DNA of 11,041 nucleotides from DATJFH01 sp035495815 (GCA_035495815.1 DATJFH010000028.1:1-11041); one strand, 5' to 3'. Positions 1 to 7,960 are shown, counted from the stretch's first letter. Numbers and translations are program-made. The notes: a model not told the origin generated them from the letters alone.

Positions 1-848
1 TGCACGGCGGCACGAAAAGCGATCCCAAAATCGGCGACCTGCAGTTTCCGGAGAATTCCCATTACAACCTCGACGCCGAAATGATCCGCTGGTTCGATGC
101 TCGTCTCAAGGGCAAACAAACCGGCGTCGAGAAGGACGCCGCGGTTCGCTACTATGTAGCGGGCGCGGTGGGAGAGCCCGGCGCGCCGGGTAACGTGTGG
201 CGCGAAGCGGCGGACTGGCCCTTGAAGGCGCAGGAGGTATCGTATTATCTCAGCGGAGACGGGGCGCTTTCTTCGCGGAAGCCCCAAGCCGCGACCGGAT
301 CGACGGCGTTCTCGAGCGACCCGCGTCATCCGGCGCCGATGCCCGGCCGCAACTATCCTGCGGCGAAAGACGGCCGTGAATACGAGAGGCATCCCGACGT
401 GCGGACCTTCACCACGGCGGTGCTGCCCGAGGCGGTCGAGTGGACGGGGAAGGCTCAGGCTGAACTCTACGTTTCTTCCGACGCGCGCGATACCGACTTC
501 ATCGTGCGTGTAAGCGACGTCTATCCTGACGGCAGGTCGATCATGCTTGCCGACGCCATCCGCAGGGCGCGCTATCGAGACAGTTTCGAAAAGCCGGCGC
601 TGCTCGAACCCGGCAAGGTATACCGCGTGGCCTTCGACATCGGATGGATGAGCCAGATCTTCAACCGCGGCCACCGCATCCGGGTGGCGATCAGCGGAAC
701 GGGGGCGGATTTTTACGAACCGAACCCGAACACGGGCGAGAAGTTCACCATTGCGCCTGCGGCTCATATGGTGGTGGCTCACAATACGCTGTTCCATGAC
801 CGGCAGCATGCTTCACGGGTGATCGCCCCCGTGCGGCGGATCGAGTGA
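1..848 (+). CDS. CocE/NonD family serine hydrolase, C-terminal part (5' end outside window)
   Basis: The reading frame is open from the left edge (first full codon at 3) to TGA at 846-848, so the methionine at 81 is internal and the gene begins outside the window. The visible 281 residues hold the end of the alpha/beta-hydrolase domain and a complete X-Pro dipeptidyl-peptidase C-terminal (PepX_C) jelly-roll domain. Its hallmarks are visible: ELYVSSDARDTDF, VSDVYPDGRS, then GHRIRVAISG and FYEPNPNTG. The family hydrolyses acyl, ester or amide bonds (cocaine esterase, glutaryl-7-ACA acylase, X-Pro peptidase). The catalytic Ser and Asp lie upstream of the window. The first visible residues are HGG, and this His (codon 3-5) is very likely the catalytic His of the family GPW-x-HG motif. 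Substrate cannot be told; many acidobacterial members are exported, but the N-terminus is not seen. It ends 13 bp before the stop of the convergent BI-1 gene. Confidence 0.88.
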   Translation, partial: HGGTKSDPKIGDLQFPENSHYNLDAEMIRWFDARLKGKQTGVEKDAAVRYYVAGAVGEPGAPGNVWREAADWPLKAQEVSYYLSGDGALSSRKPQAATGSTAFSSDPRHPAPMPGRNYPAAKDGREYERHPDVRTFTTAVLPEAVEWTGKAQAELYVSSDARDTDFIVRVSDVYPDGRSIMLADAIRRARYRDSFEKPALLEPGKVYRVAFDIGWMSQIFNRGHRIRVAISGTGADFYEPNPNTGEKFTIAPAAHMVVAHNTLFHDRQHASRVIAPVRRIE

Positions 849-861
849 GGCCGCGTTTACG

Positions 862-1605
862 CTAACGGCGGTCGCGCAGCTTGGAGAGCAGCCGCAGCAT
901 TTCCAGATAAAGCCAGATCAGCGTGACCATCAGCGCAAATCCCGAGTACCACTCCATGTACTTGGGGGCGCCGCGCATCACGCCCTGCTCGATGAAATCG
1001 AAATCGAGAATCAGGTTCAATGCGGCGACCGAAACCACCACCAGGCTGAACAGGATGCCGATGGGGCCGCTGTCGTAGATATACGGAATGCGCACTCCGA
1101 AGAAGCCCAGCAGCATGCTGACGACGTAGATCAGAGCAATCCCTCCCGTGGCCGCGAAAATCCCCAGCTTGAATTTCTCGGTCGCCCGAATCATCCCCGA
1201 GCGGTACGCCAGCAGCAGGCAGAAGCAGGTACCGAACGTCAGCCCCACTGCCTGCATGGCGATTCCGGGAAAGCGCAGTTCCAGCATCGCCGACGCGCCG
1301 CCCAGGAACAGCCCTTCGAGGACGGCGTAAATGGGAGCCGTGACGGGTGACCACTCTTTCTTGAAGACCGTTACCATCGCCATCACAAATCCGCCGATCG
1401 CTCCTCCCAGGATGTAGGGGGCAACCGCCGCCGGGTCGCGGGTGGCGAAGAATTGGCTCCAGGTAATGGCAGCCGCGGCCAGCACGCAGATGAGCAGGAT
1501 GCCGGTCCTGGTGACCGTTCCATCCAGGGTCATCGTTTCGCCATAACCGGCGCGAGTCAGGCGAGAGAAAGTGCTGTCGTTCAGAGCGGGATTCGCGGAT
1601 CGCAT
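862..1605 (-). CDS. Bax inhibitor-1/YccA-like seven-helix membrane protein (COG4760 type)
   Basis: This is a 247-residue integral inner-membrane protein. Seven hydrophobic segments are visible at about residues 33-51, 62-81, 88-106, 115-134, 146-167, 182-203 and 218-239, the TMBIM/BI-1 count. Motifs typical of the bacterial COG4760 branch are PVTAPIYAVLEGLFLGG (88-103), ATEKFKLGIFAATGG (141-155), LILDFDFIEQG (198-208) and the C-terminal WLYLEMLRLLSKL (231-243). Family members such as BsYetJ are pH-dependent calcium-leak channels that use acidic residues in the last helices; D201/D203 and E235 are candidates here, by inference. The start at 1605 is preferred over an in-frame ATG at 1719, because that extension is arginine- and cysteine-rich, overlaps the end of the propeller gene and does not look like BI-1. 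A TATGAT hexamer sits 6 nt before the ATG and only a weak GAGAG could act as ribosome binding site. The gene lies 49 bp downstream of the PQQ-like gene, same strand, so co-transcription is plausible. Confidence 0.9.
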   Translation of the reverse strand: MRSANPALNDSTFSRLTRAGYGETMTLDGTVTRTGILLICVLAAAAITWSQFFATRDPAAVAPYILGGAIGGFVMAMVTVFKKEWSPVTAPIYAVLEGLFLGGASAMLELRFPGIAMQAVGLTFGTCFCLLLAYRSGMIRATEKFKLGIFAATGGIALIYVVSMLLGFFGVRIPYIYDSGPIGILFSLVVVSVAALNLILDFDFIEQGVMRGAPKYMEWYSGFALMVTLIWLYLEMLRLLSKLRDRR

Positions 1606-1611
1606 ACTCTC

Positions 1612-1617
1612 ATCATA
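1612..1617 (-). promoter_or_regulatory. Possible -10 element (TATGAT) close to the BI-1 start
   Basis: On the minus strand TATGAT (5 of 6 to TATAAT) ends 6 nt before the ATG at 1605, so transcription would begin at or next to the start codon, giving a leaderless message. There is no recognisable -35 at 16-18 bp. It may be chance. Confidence 0.25.
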
Positions 1618-1654
1618 CACGCCGCCCCAAAAAGACGGCGCGCACCCGCGTACT

Positions 1655-3079
1655 TCAGTCCTTCTTTGCGAAGCAGTACAGCGCGCCGTAGGTGCGCACA
1701 TAGAGCTTCCCATCGACAATGGCGGGAGTACTTTTGGAGCCGTCCTTCATATCGTTCACCCGGACCAGCTCCCATTGCGCGCCGGCCTTGATCACCGACA
1801 CCTTGCCCTCTTCGCTGACGGTGTACAGGTAGCCGTCCACGGCGATGGGCGATGCGAAATAGTCGCCCAGCGCGCCTTGCAGCCGCGCCTGTTTGATGAT
1901 CTCGCCGGACTTTGCGTCGAAGGAGGTCAGGATGCCGCCTTCCTTCAGTGTGTAGACAACCCCGCCGTAGGCCAGCGGCGACGGCACATTCGGCAGCGAG
2001 CGTGGATTCTTCCACAGGAAATGGCTCTCGGTTACATCGCCAAGGCCCCCCAGGCGGTATGCACGCACGGAACTCTCTCCCTGGCGGCGCTCCTGAAACT
2101 GGCGCCAGTCGCGCTCTTCGAGGAAGCCCGTCCGGTCCAGATCGAGGTATTCGTCGAATCTGGTCTTCGCCCGCGGATCCGGAAGCTCATCCTTGGAGAG
2201 CTTGCCGTCCTTATTGGTGTCCCACTTCGCCAGAGCCTCTTGAAACGGCGGCAGAACCTCCTGCTGGCCGGGGTCGGACTCGGCGGAGAAGGTGGCGAAG
2301 TAGATCACATCCCCGGCGATAACCGGCGTGGGCTTCACCTGCCACGGCAGACCGCGGATCCACCAGAGCTCCTTGCCCGTGCGCAGATCGTATCCGGAAA
2401 GCCGGTAGGACCCGGCCACGATCACTTGGGGCGCGCCGCCCTTGGGCTCATACAGTATGGGCGTCGCGTAGCCGCGCTGGGCATGCGGACGCTCCGTGCG
2501 CCACAGTACGCGGCCGCTCTTCTTGTCGACCGCCAGCAGATATGAGCCGACGTCCTGATCCAGGTTCATCAGCAGCGTATCCCCGGCCAGAATCGGCGAC
2601 GAGCCGTGTCCGAACGGATTCAGGAACGGACCGAGCGGCATGCGCCAGAGCTCGTTTCCGTCGGGCCCGTAGGCCAGCAATCCGAAATCGGCGAAGAAGG
2701 AGTAGACGTTCCGGCCGTCGGTAGCCGGTGTCGCCGAGACCGGACCGTTGGCCGGGCGCTCGATCTTCTGCTCGCGTGGACGGGGCGATTCCCGGCGCCA
2801 CAGAATGCGGCCCGTCGAGCGTTCCAGCGCGATGGTGAACAGCTTGTCCCGTTCGACCGCAGTGACGTAAATGCGATCGCCGGCCACCGCGGGCGAGGAG
2901 TTGCCGGGCGGCAGAGCGGTCTTCCACACCACGCTCTTGTCGGGCCCGAACTCGACAGGGATCCGCGTCTGGTCCGAAACGCCGGAAGCATTGGGACCCC
3001 GGAACTGCGGCCATTCCGACGCCGCGGTCAGGGCCGCCGCCGCGCCCGCCAGGAACATTGCGTTAGCGATTCTATTCAT
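1655..3079 (-). CDS. Secreted PQQ-like (BamB-type) beta-propeller protein with embedded EF-hand pair
   Basis: This protein has 474 residues. An N-terminal signal peptide (about 1-21, charged MNR then an alanine-rich hydrophobic stretch) predicts export to the periplasm. The mature part opens with WPQFRGPNASG (23-33), common in acidobacterial and planctomycete PQQ-like propellers. Blade repeats follow: a P-A/I-V-x-G-D/G-x-I/L-Y-strand, then a turn of the STGRILWR (88-95), KSGRVLWR (187-194), RTGKELWW (233-240) or KSGEIIK (390-396) type. Between two blades, at about 270-340, is a charged insert with two EF-hand loops: D287-x-N-x-D-G-x-L-x-x-x-E298 (canonical) and D313-x-D-x-T-G-x-L-x-x-x-D324. 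The protein probably binds calcium there. No quinoprotein dehydrogenase active-site motif was recognised, so it is more likely a scaffold or ligand-binding propeller than an enzyme. The start at 3079 is chosen because it gives the signal peptide; the longer frame to 3316 only overlaps aroA. There is no strong ribosome binding site. The start lies 46 bp after the aroA stop. Confidence 0.9.
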   Translation of the reverse strand: MNRIANAMFLAGAAAALTAASEWPQFRGPNASGVSDQTRIPVEFGPDKSVVWKTALPPGNSSPAVAGDRIYVTAVERDKLFTIALERSTGRILWRRESPRPREQKIERPANGPVSATPATDGRNVYSFFADFGLLAYGPDGNELWRMPLGPFLNPFGHGSSPILAGDTLLMNLDQDVGSYLLAVDKKSGRVLWRTERPHAQRGYATPILYEPKGGAPQVIVAGSYRLSGYDLRTGKELWWIRGLPWQVKPTPVIAGDVIYFATFSAESDPGQQEVLPPFQEALAKWDTNKDGKLSKDELPDPRAKTRFDEYLDLDRTGFLEERDWRQFQERRQGESSVRAYRLGGLGDVTESHFLWKNPRSLPNVPSPLAYGGVVYTLKEGGILTSFDAKSGEIIKQARLQGALGDYFASPIAVDGYLYTVSEEGKVSVIKAGAQWELVRVNDMKDGSKSTPAIVDGKLYVRTYGALYCFAKKD

Positions 3080-3114
3080 AGCGCCAGCGACCAATTGCGC
3101 ATCCCTGTATCTTA

Positions 3115-3124
3115 ACTCCGGAGT
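3115..3124. repeat. 10-bp perfect palindrome ACTCCGGAGT between aroA and the propeller gene
   Basis: The sequence equals its own reverse complement. It begins 1 nt beyond the aroA stop codon on the minus strand and 35 nt upstream of the propeller start. Having no loop, it would act as a two-fold protein site rather than a hairpin. A 10-bp palindrome can occur by chance. Confidence 0.3.
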
Positions 3125-3125
3125 C

Positions 3126-4406
3126 CTAGCTGGAGCACTCCCTGAGCATGGAGAAGAATTGCGGGAAGGACACAGCGGCCGAGTCGGCGTTGTCAATGAT
3201 CGATTCGCCATCCGCGCGCAGGGCTGCCACCGCGAACGCCATGGCGATCCGGTGGTCGCCGAAAGAATCGAATTGCGCCGCCCGGAAATGCTGCCGGCCC
3301 GGAACCAGCATTCCATCCGGACGCGCTTCCACGTGGATGCCCATGCGCTCGAAATTCCGGGCCACGGTATCGATCCGGTCCGTCTCCTTCACGCGGAGCT
3401 CAGAAGCGTCGCGGATTTCCAGCCCGTTGTCACTGGCCGCGCCCAGCACCGCCAGCACGGGAATTTCGTCGATGAGCGCGGCGGTCATCTCGCCTTCGAT
3501 CCTTCCGCCGCGAATGGGCGCGCTCGAGATGCGGAGGTCGCCCACCAGCTCGCCGTTGGCCTCGGCCACATCCAGAATCTGAATACGAGCCCCGATCGAG
3601 ACCAGGAAGTCGAGCAGTTTCGAGCGCGTCGGGTTGAGCCCCACGCCCTGAATCACCAGGTCCGAATCTGGAACGAGCAGCGCCGCCACCATGAAAAAAG
3701 CCGCCGAGGAGAGGTCGGAGGGCACCGCCAGGTCACGGCCTTCAAGGCGCGGACGGCCCCGCAGCGTGATCCTGCGGGGCTCCACGCGGATGCCGGCGCC
3801 GAACTCGCGCAGCGCGATCTCGGTGTGGTCGCGCGAGCGGATGGGCTCGTTCACGATGGTTTCGCCTTCAGCATAAAGGCCCGCCAGCAGGACGCAGGAT
3901 TTGACCTGGGCGCTCGGGACGGGCAGCGTGTATTCGATCGGCCGAAGGGGAGCCCCCGTAATTTGGAGCGGTGGAAATCGTCCCTCGCGGGCGGCGATCA
4001 CCGCGCCCATTTCGGCGAGCGGCTTCATAATGCGGTCCATCGGCCGGCGGGACAGCGATTCGTCGCCGAAAATCCGGCTGGTGAACTTCTGGCCGGCGAG
4101 GATGCCCGAAAGCATGCGAATAGTGGAGCCGCTATTCCCCGCATCCAGGTCGGCTGCGGGCGCCGAGAGGCCTTCCAGACCGCGGCCATGAATCACGATC
4201 TCGCCGTTCTTCGGCTCGACCCCGGCGCCCAGAGCCGCCATGGCGCGGAGCGTGGACTGGCAATCCGCGCCGCCGGAGTAGTTACGAATACGCGAGGAGC
4301 CGTTGGCGATGGCTGCAAGCATGGCGTAGCGATGGGAAATCGACTTGTCGCCGGGCAGACGGATGGCGCCCGAGACGCGCCGGGCAGGGGAGATTTTCTC
4401 TTGCAT
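3126..4406 (-). CDS. aroA: 3-phosphoshikimate 1-carboxyvinyltransferase (EPSP synthase)
   Basis: The product transfers the enolpyruvyl group of PEP to shikimate-3-phosphate, the sixth step of the shikimate pathway to chorismate, in the cytoplasm. At 426 residues it is full length. Motifs run in order: LPGDKSISHR (17-26), DAGNSGSTIR (88-97), RPMDRI (121-126), SAQVKS (165-170), RSRDHTE (190-196), IDEIPVLAV (312-320) with catalytic Asp313, LRVKETDR (337-344) with Glu341, GDHRIAMA (383-390) and SFPQFF (413-418). RPMDR and SRDHTE resemble class II enzymes. The glycine equivalent to E. coli Gly96 is kept (Gly93 in GNSG), unlike the Ala of the CP4 enzyme. The start at 4406 puts the PGDKS loop at residue 18, as usual, and no other upstream in-frame start fits. 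No Shine-Dalgarno sequence is visible. It follows the receptor gene after 101 bp and precedes the propeller gene by 46 bp; no other shikimate gene is in the window. Confidence 0.97.
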   Translation of the reverse strand: MQEKISPARRVSGAIRLPGDKSISHRYAMLAAIANGSSRIRNYSGGADCQSTLRAMAALGAGVEPKNGEIVIHGRGLEGLSAPAADLDAGNSGSTIRMLSGILAGQKFTSRIFGDESLSRRPMDRIMKPLAEMGAVIAAREGRFPPLQITGAPLRPIEYTLPVPSAQVKSCVLLAGLYAEGETIVNEPIRSRDHTEIALREFGAGIRVEPRRITLRGRPRLEGRDLAVPSDLSSAAFFMVAALLVPDSDLVIQGVGLNPTRSKLLDFLVSIGARIQILDVAEANGELVGDLRISSAPIRGGRIEGEMTAALIDEIPVLAVLGAASDNGLEIRDASELRVKETDRIDTVARNFERMGIHVEARPDGMLVPGRQHFRAAQFDSFGDHRIAMAFAVAALRADGESIIDNADSAAVSFPQFFSMLRECSS

Positions 4407-4417
4407 GGGGATCTACT

Positions 4418-4426
4418 ATTCTAACA
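4418..4426 (-). promoter_or_regulatory. Possible extended -10 promoter element for aroA
   Basis: The minus strand reads TGTTAGAAT, matching the extended -10 pattern TGnTATAAT with one mismatch, 11 nt before the aroA ATG. This would give a 5' leader of only about 4-5 nt. The -35 position has no good match. It supports aroA having its own promoter after the receptor gene, but the evidence is weak. Confidence 0.28.
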
Positions 4427-4469
4427 ACCCACCGATGCGCCTTTTGCGCCTGGAAGCGTGGCGGGTCGC

Positions 4470-4499
4470 GGCGCGCCGGCAATCCGTCTCCGGCGCGCC
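4470..4499 (-). terminator. GC-rich perfect hairpin after the receptor gene (terminator-like, no T-run)
   Basis: The arms GGCGCGCCGG (4470-4479) and CCGGCGCGCC (4490-4499) are perfect 10-bp reverse complements around a 10-nt loop. The hairpin lies 8 bp after the receptor stop codon, where a terminator is expected. No run of T follows it on either strand, so it is not a classic intrinsic terminator. It could still pause RNA polymerase, protect the receptor mRNA 3' end or reduce read-through into aroA. Confidence 0.5.
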
Positions 4500-4507
4500 A
4501 GACAAAA

Positions 4508-7500
4508 CTAGAATTGCAGGCGGATCGCAAGCTGGAGGATTCGCGGGTCCCTGGCGGCCGTGAACTGGCCGAACTGGGCGTTCACCTGATTGCCGTTGGC
4601 GTCAAAACGGGCGGTGCTGTCGAATGCGCTGAACTGTGTGTGATTGAACGCGTTGTAGAACTCGGAACGGAATTGCACGCGCATTCCCTCGCGAATGGCA
4701 AAGTTCTTGAACAACGCGATATCCCAGTTGTTGATTCCCGGCCCGCGCAGCATGTTCTTCGACATGAAACCCAGGGTGCCGGCCGCGGGCAGCCGGAACA
4801 CGTCCGTCCGGAAATTCCTGCTGAACGTACGGTCGCCCTTCGGCAGCACGGGATCGCCCACCACGAGAATTCGCGGCGAGATGCTGGGCGTCCCGCTGAG
4901 ATCTGCCGCATTGACCTGCGAAAAGCCCACGTTCACCGGAGCGCCGCTCTGGAACGTGGTGATTCCCGAAATCTGCCAACCGTTCAGCACGGCCCCGGCA
5001 GGCTTGAAATTCCAATGACGGGATGGCACGCTCCACAGCCAGTTGATTTTCACGACGTGGGTCCGGTCGAAGCCTGCCAGGCCATAGTTCCACTCCCGCA
5101 GGGGAGCTACCGTATTGATGGCGCCGAAGTCGCCGTCGTTGTAATCCAGGGCCTTCGACCAGGTCCACGCCAGTCCGAATTCCAGGTTGCGGGCGAATCG
5201 GCGGTTGGCGGTCACCTGAAGCGAGTGGTAATTCGAACTCGAGTTGTCTTCGTTGATGCTGACGCCGTTGTACCCTACGATCGGGCGCAGGAAGGCGTCG
5301 GGCAAGGGCACGCGCGTATTGGTCGGATCGGCGTTGGCCGGCAGGAAGCGGGTTCCGAGCGGAATGTCCTGGAGGCTGCGCAGCCACGAGAGGTGCCTGC
5401 CAAGCGAGCCTACGTAGCCCACGTCCACCACAGTCCCGTGTCCGATGTTTCGTTGCACGACCAGGCTCATGTTCATGATCGTCGCAGTCTTCAGGTCCCT
5501 GTCCCAGCCGGTGACCGCGGGCGGCGACGTGAATCCCTGCGCCGACCGGAACGTCGAAATCGTGCCGAACTGCACGACCGGGTATTTCACCAGCGGATAG
5601 GAAAACACGTTCGTCGGCGCACCCGCGGTATTGCCGAGCACGCGGCTGTAGAACATGCCGAACCCGCCGCGAATGGCGGTCTTGCCATCGCCGAAGGGAT
5701 CGTAAGCAAAGCCGATACGGGGCGCCGGCAGGATGCCGGAGTTCTTCGTCAGCCCGCGCGGATAGCTCTTGTCGACCGAAGTGACCACCATTCCATTAGT
5801 CGGATCGCCGCTTCCCGGCGCGATGAAGCCGATCAGCGCGGTCGAATAGAACTCGCCGGTGACCGGATTCTGGCCCGCCCGGACTCCGTTGTTCAGCGCC
5901 GGGCGAATCAGTTGAACACGTTTTGCGGGATCGTACCGCGAGGGAACAAAGCCGGCAAGTTCGTCGTTGAAATTCCAGAACGGCTCGAACCACGCGAAGC
6001 GCGCGCCGTAGTCCAGTGTGAGCTTGCGCGATATCTTCCAGGTATCCTGCAGGAAGAAGTCCACTCCACGGGAATAGATTCGGGAAACCGGATGAGCGCT
6101 GGCTTCCGTGTAGCTATTGAAAACGCCCAGGATGGCGTTGGCGTACGCATAGCCGCTATCGAGCGGATTGTTGACGTTACGCCCGAAGTCGAAGTTGCCC
6201 GTGAAATTGTTGGCCCATGGTCCGTCACGCTGCCGCATGCGTTCGAAGAAGACACCGGCCTTCAAGGTGTGCGCCCCGAGAGTCTTGCTCACGTTATCGC
6301 TGATGTTGTAGACATTGCGCGCCCCGTTGAAGGGGAACCGGCCGTCGTAACCCAGGCTGGCGGCGCCGACCACGCCCCCGAAGGACATCACCGGCATGAG
6401 GTTCAGCGGATTATTCGCCGGAGTCAGCGCTCCCGCGTTGAAGCCGTAAGTGCTCCTTTGCAGTCCTTTGATTCCGGCGTCGTCCCAGGACGGAGGGCCA
6501 AAAGTATATGCGTAGCCCACCATCAACTCGTTTACCAGTGTGGGGGAGAAGATGTGCCGATGATGGATGCTGACCATTCCGCCCTTGCTCGAGGTCTTGG
6601 AAAAGAAGACCGGGAACTGCGCCGTCATCTGCGCTCCATTGGGCGAGTTGTTGCTGGAAAACTGCGCGTTGATGCTCGCCGAGAGCACGTCTTTCGAGCT
6701 GATGTAGTAATCCGGTTTGATATTGAACAACTGGAGCGGATTCGAACCGCCCCACTGTGTGATGTAGTTGTACTGTCCTTTACTGACGGCCGTGTTCAGG
6801 AAGTTGGGCAGCGGAAAGAAGTTCAGCGCCGCCTGGCCATTCGAGTCGAGGCGGTTGGCGGGGATTTTGTTCCCGGCGAAAGGCTGCCTGTTCGTGGGGT
6901 CGGTGACGGGGATCAGCCTTCCGTTCACATCCACCGACTCCGAAAAGTCGCCTGCCCGTTCAAGCGCGCTGGGAGTGGTCACACGCTGCACTGCGCTCGA
7001 ACTCTTACGCGGCGTGTATTCGTGGTTCCAGAAAAAGAACAGCTTGTCCCGGTTGGGATTGAACTTTCCGGGAATGAAGACCGGGCCGCCGACGTTGTAG
7101 CTGTAAGTATTGAACCGGTTGATGCTCTTCGGCAGCCCGACGAATTTGTTGAAGAAGCTGTTGGCGTTGAATTGTTCGTGGCGCTTGTAATACATGCCGG
7201 CCCCGTGGAACTGGCGGGAGCCGGACTTGGTGACCATCTCCACGTTGCTGCCGGCCAGCCGGCCGTACTCGGCGGAGTAATTGCTGATCAGGATTTTTAC
7301 CTCGGCGACCGCTTCGGCGCTGATCCCAAACGTGCCGTTGGCCGCGCCTCCGACCGCGGACATGGTGACGCCGTCCACCGTAAAGTTGTTGGCATTGGCC
7401 CGATTGCCCAGCACGTTGAAACTGGTTGCCGACCCGCCGCCGATATCGCGCGCCGCGGCGCCGGTCGGGTCGACTACTCCCGGCGCAAGCGCGACCAGCG

Positions 7501-7960
7501 ACGCCACCGACCGTCCGTAGATGAGCAGATTCTCCACCTGGGTTCCAGTGATGGAGGCGGCTCTTTCGGCGCTGGCCGTTTGAACCGCCGCGCCCTCCGC
7601 GGTCACGGTTACCCGCTCTTCGAGACTTCCGATCTCGAGGGACAGAACTCCCACAGACAATCTCTCGGACGCCGACAGGACGACGCCTTTGCGCTCCGCC
7701 GTTTTGAATCCCGGCGCCTGCGCAACCAGCCGGTACTGCCCTGGACTTACGCTGGTGAAAACGAAATTTCCGGAGTCGTCCGTCCGGGTCTGCCGTTCCG
7801 CCCCTGTTGTAGCGCTGGTAAGCTTCACGTCCGCGGCCGATATAGAAGCGCCGCTGGTGTCCCGCACGGAACCGGAAATGTAGCCGCTGATCTGTTGGGC
7901 AAGACCGATGGCGGCCGCGATAAGCAACAGCGCCGACACGGAAACAACTCTGTTTGGCAT
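4508..7960 (-). CDS. Oar-like TonB-dependent outer-membrane receptor with N-terminal carboxypeptidase-regulatory domain
   Basis: This is an 1150-residue outer-membrane protein. A signal peptide (about 1-22, ending GLAQQ) is followed by a carboxypeptidase-regulatory-like (CarboxypepD_reg/Cna-B type) beta domain at about 25-110, with GSVRDTSGASI, TDDSGNFVF and SPGQYRLVAQAPGF. A TonB-box-like stretch ERVTVTAEG (115-123) precedes the plug (about 125-250; VASLVALAPGVVD, NFTVDGVTMS, VKILISNYSAEYGR). The rest is a long beta-barrel with family hallmarks: APRIGFAYDPFGDGKTAIRG, FRSEFYNAFNHTQF (1097-1110) and a C-terminal phenylalanine (AIRLQF), the barrel-assembly signal. Such receptors are greatly expanded in acidobacteria and are thought to take up polymers or oligosaccharides, or to act in surface export; the ligand here cannot be told. 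No SusD-like partner is present. On the minus strand AGGGGGAAG (7971-7979) is a long-spaced ribosome binding site. A good promoter lies upstream at 8010-8039. Confidence 0.95.
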   Translation of the reverse strand: MPNRVVSVSALLLIAAAIGLAQQISGYISGSVRDTSGASISAADVKLTSATTGAERQTRTDDSGNFVFTSVSPGQYRLVAQAPGFKTAERKGVVLSASERLSVGVLSLEIGSLEERVTVTAEGAAVQTASAERAASITGTQVENLLIYGRSVASLVALAPGVVDPTGAAARDIGGGSATSFNVLGNRANANNFTVDGVTMSAVGGAANGTFGISAEAVAEVKILISNYSAEYGRLAGSNVEMVTKSGSRQFHGAGMYYKRHEQFNANSFFNKFVGLPKSINRFNTYSYNVGGPVFIPGKFNPNRDKLFFFWNHEYTPRKSSSAVQRVTTPSALERAGDFSESVDVNGRLIPVTDPTNRQPFAGNKIPANRLDSNGQAALNFFPLPNFLNTAVSKGQYNYITQWGGSNPLQLFNIKPDYYISSKDVLSASINAQFSSNNSPNGAQMTAQFPVFFSKTSSKGGMVSIHHRHIFSPTLVNELMVGYAYTFGPPSWDDAGIKGLQRSTYGFNAGALTPANNPLNLMPVMSFGGVVGAASLGYDGRFPFNGARNVYNISDNVSKTLGAHTLKAGVFFERMRQRDGPWANNFTGNFDFGRNVNNPLDSGYAYANAILGVFNSYTEASAHPVSRIYSRGVDFFLQDTWKISRKLTLDYGARFAWFEPFWNFNDELAGFVPSRYDPAKRVQLIRPALNNGVRAGQNPVTGEFYSTALIGFIAPGSGDPTNGMVVTSVDKSYPRGLTKNSGILPAPRIGFAYDPFGDGKTAIRGGFGMFYSRVLGNTAGAPTNVFSYPLVKYPVVQFGTISTFRSAQGFTSPPAVTGWDRDLKTATIMNMSLVVQRNIGHGTVVDVGYVGSLGRHLSWLRSLQDIPLGTRFLPANADPTNTRVPLPDAFLRPIVGYNGVSINEDNSSSNYHSLQVTANRRFARNLEFGLAWTWSKALDYNDGDFGAINTVAPLREWNYGLAGFDRTHVVKINWLWSVPSRHWNFKPAGAVLNGWQISGITTFQSGAPVNVGFSQVNAADLSGTPSISPRILVVGDPVLPKGDRTFSRNFRTDVFRLPAAGTLGFMSKNMLRGPGINNWDIALFKNFAIREGMRVQFRSEFYNAFNHTQFSAFDSTARFDANGNQVNAQFGQFTAARDPRILQLAIRLQF

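Noticed and set aside
849..872. Inverted repeat between the convergent hydrolase and BI-1 genes
   Set aside because: The stem needs a bulge to reach 7 bp and no T-run follows on either strand.
1606..1654. T-run (TCTTTTT) after a short GC stem downstream of the first propeller gene
   Set aside because: The stem is only 4-5 bp with poor spacing, too weak to call an intrinsic terminator; the gene after it may be co-transcribed.
1606..1719. 38-residue extension of the BI-1 protein
   Set aside because: It overlaps the 3' end of the propeller gene and has no resemblance to the family; the family N-terminus fits the start at 1605.
3080..3316. N-terminal extension of the propeller gene up to 3316
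   Set aside because: It overlaps the aroA 3' end in another frame and its residues look random. The start at 3079 gives a normal signal peptide.
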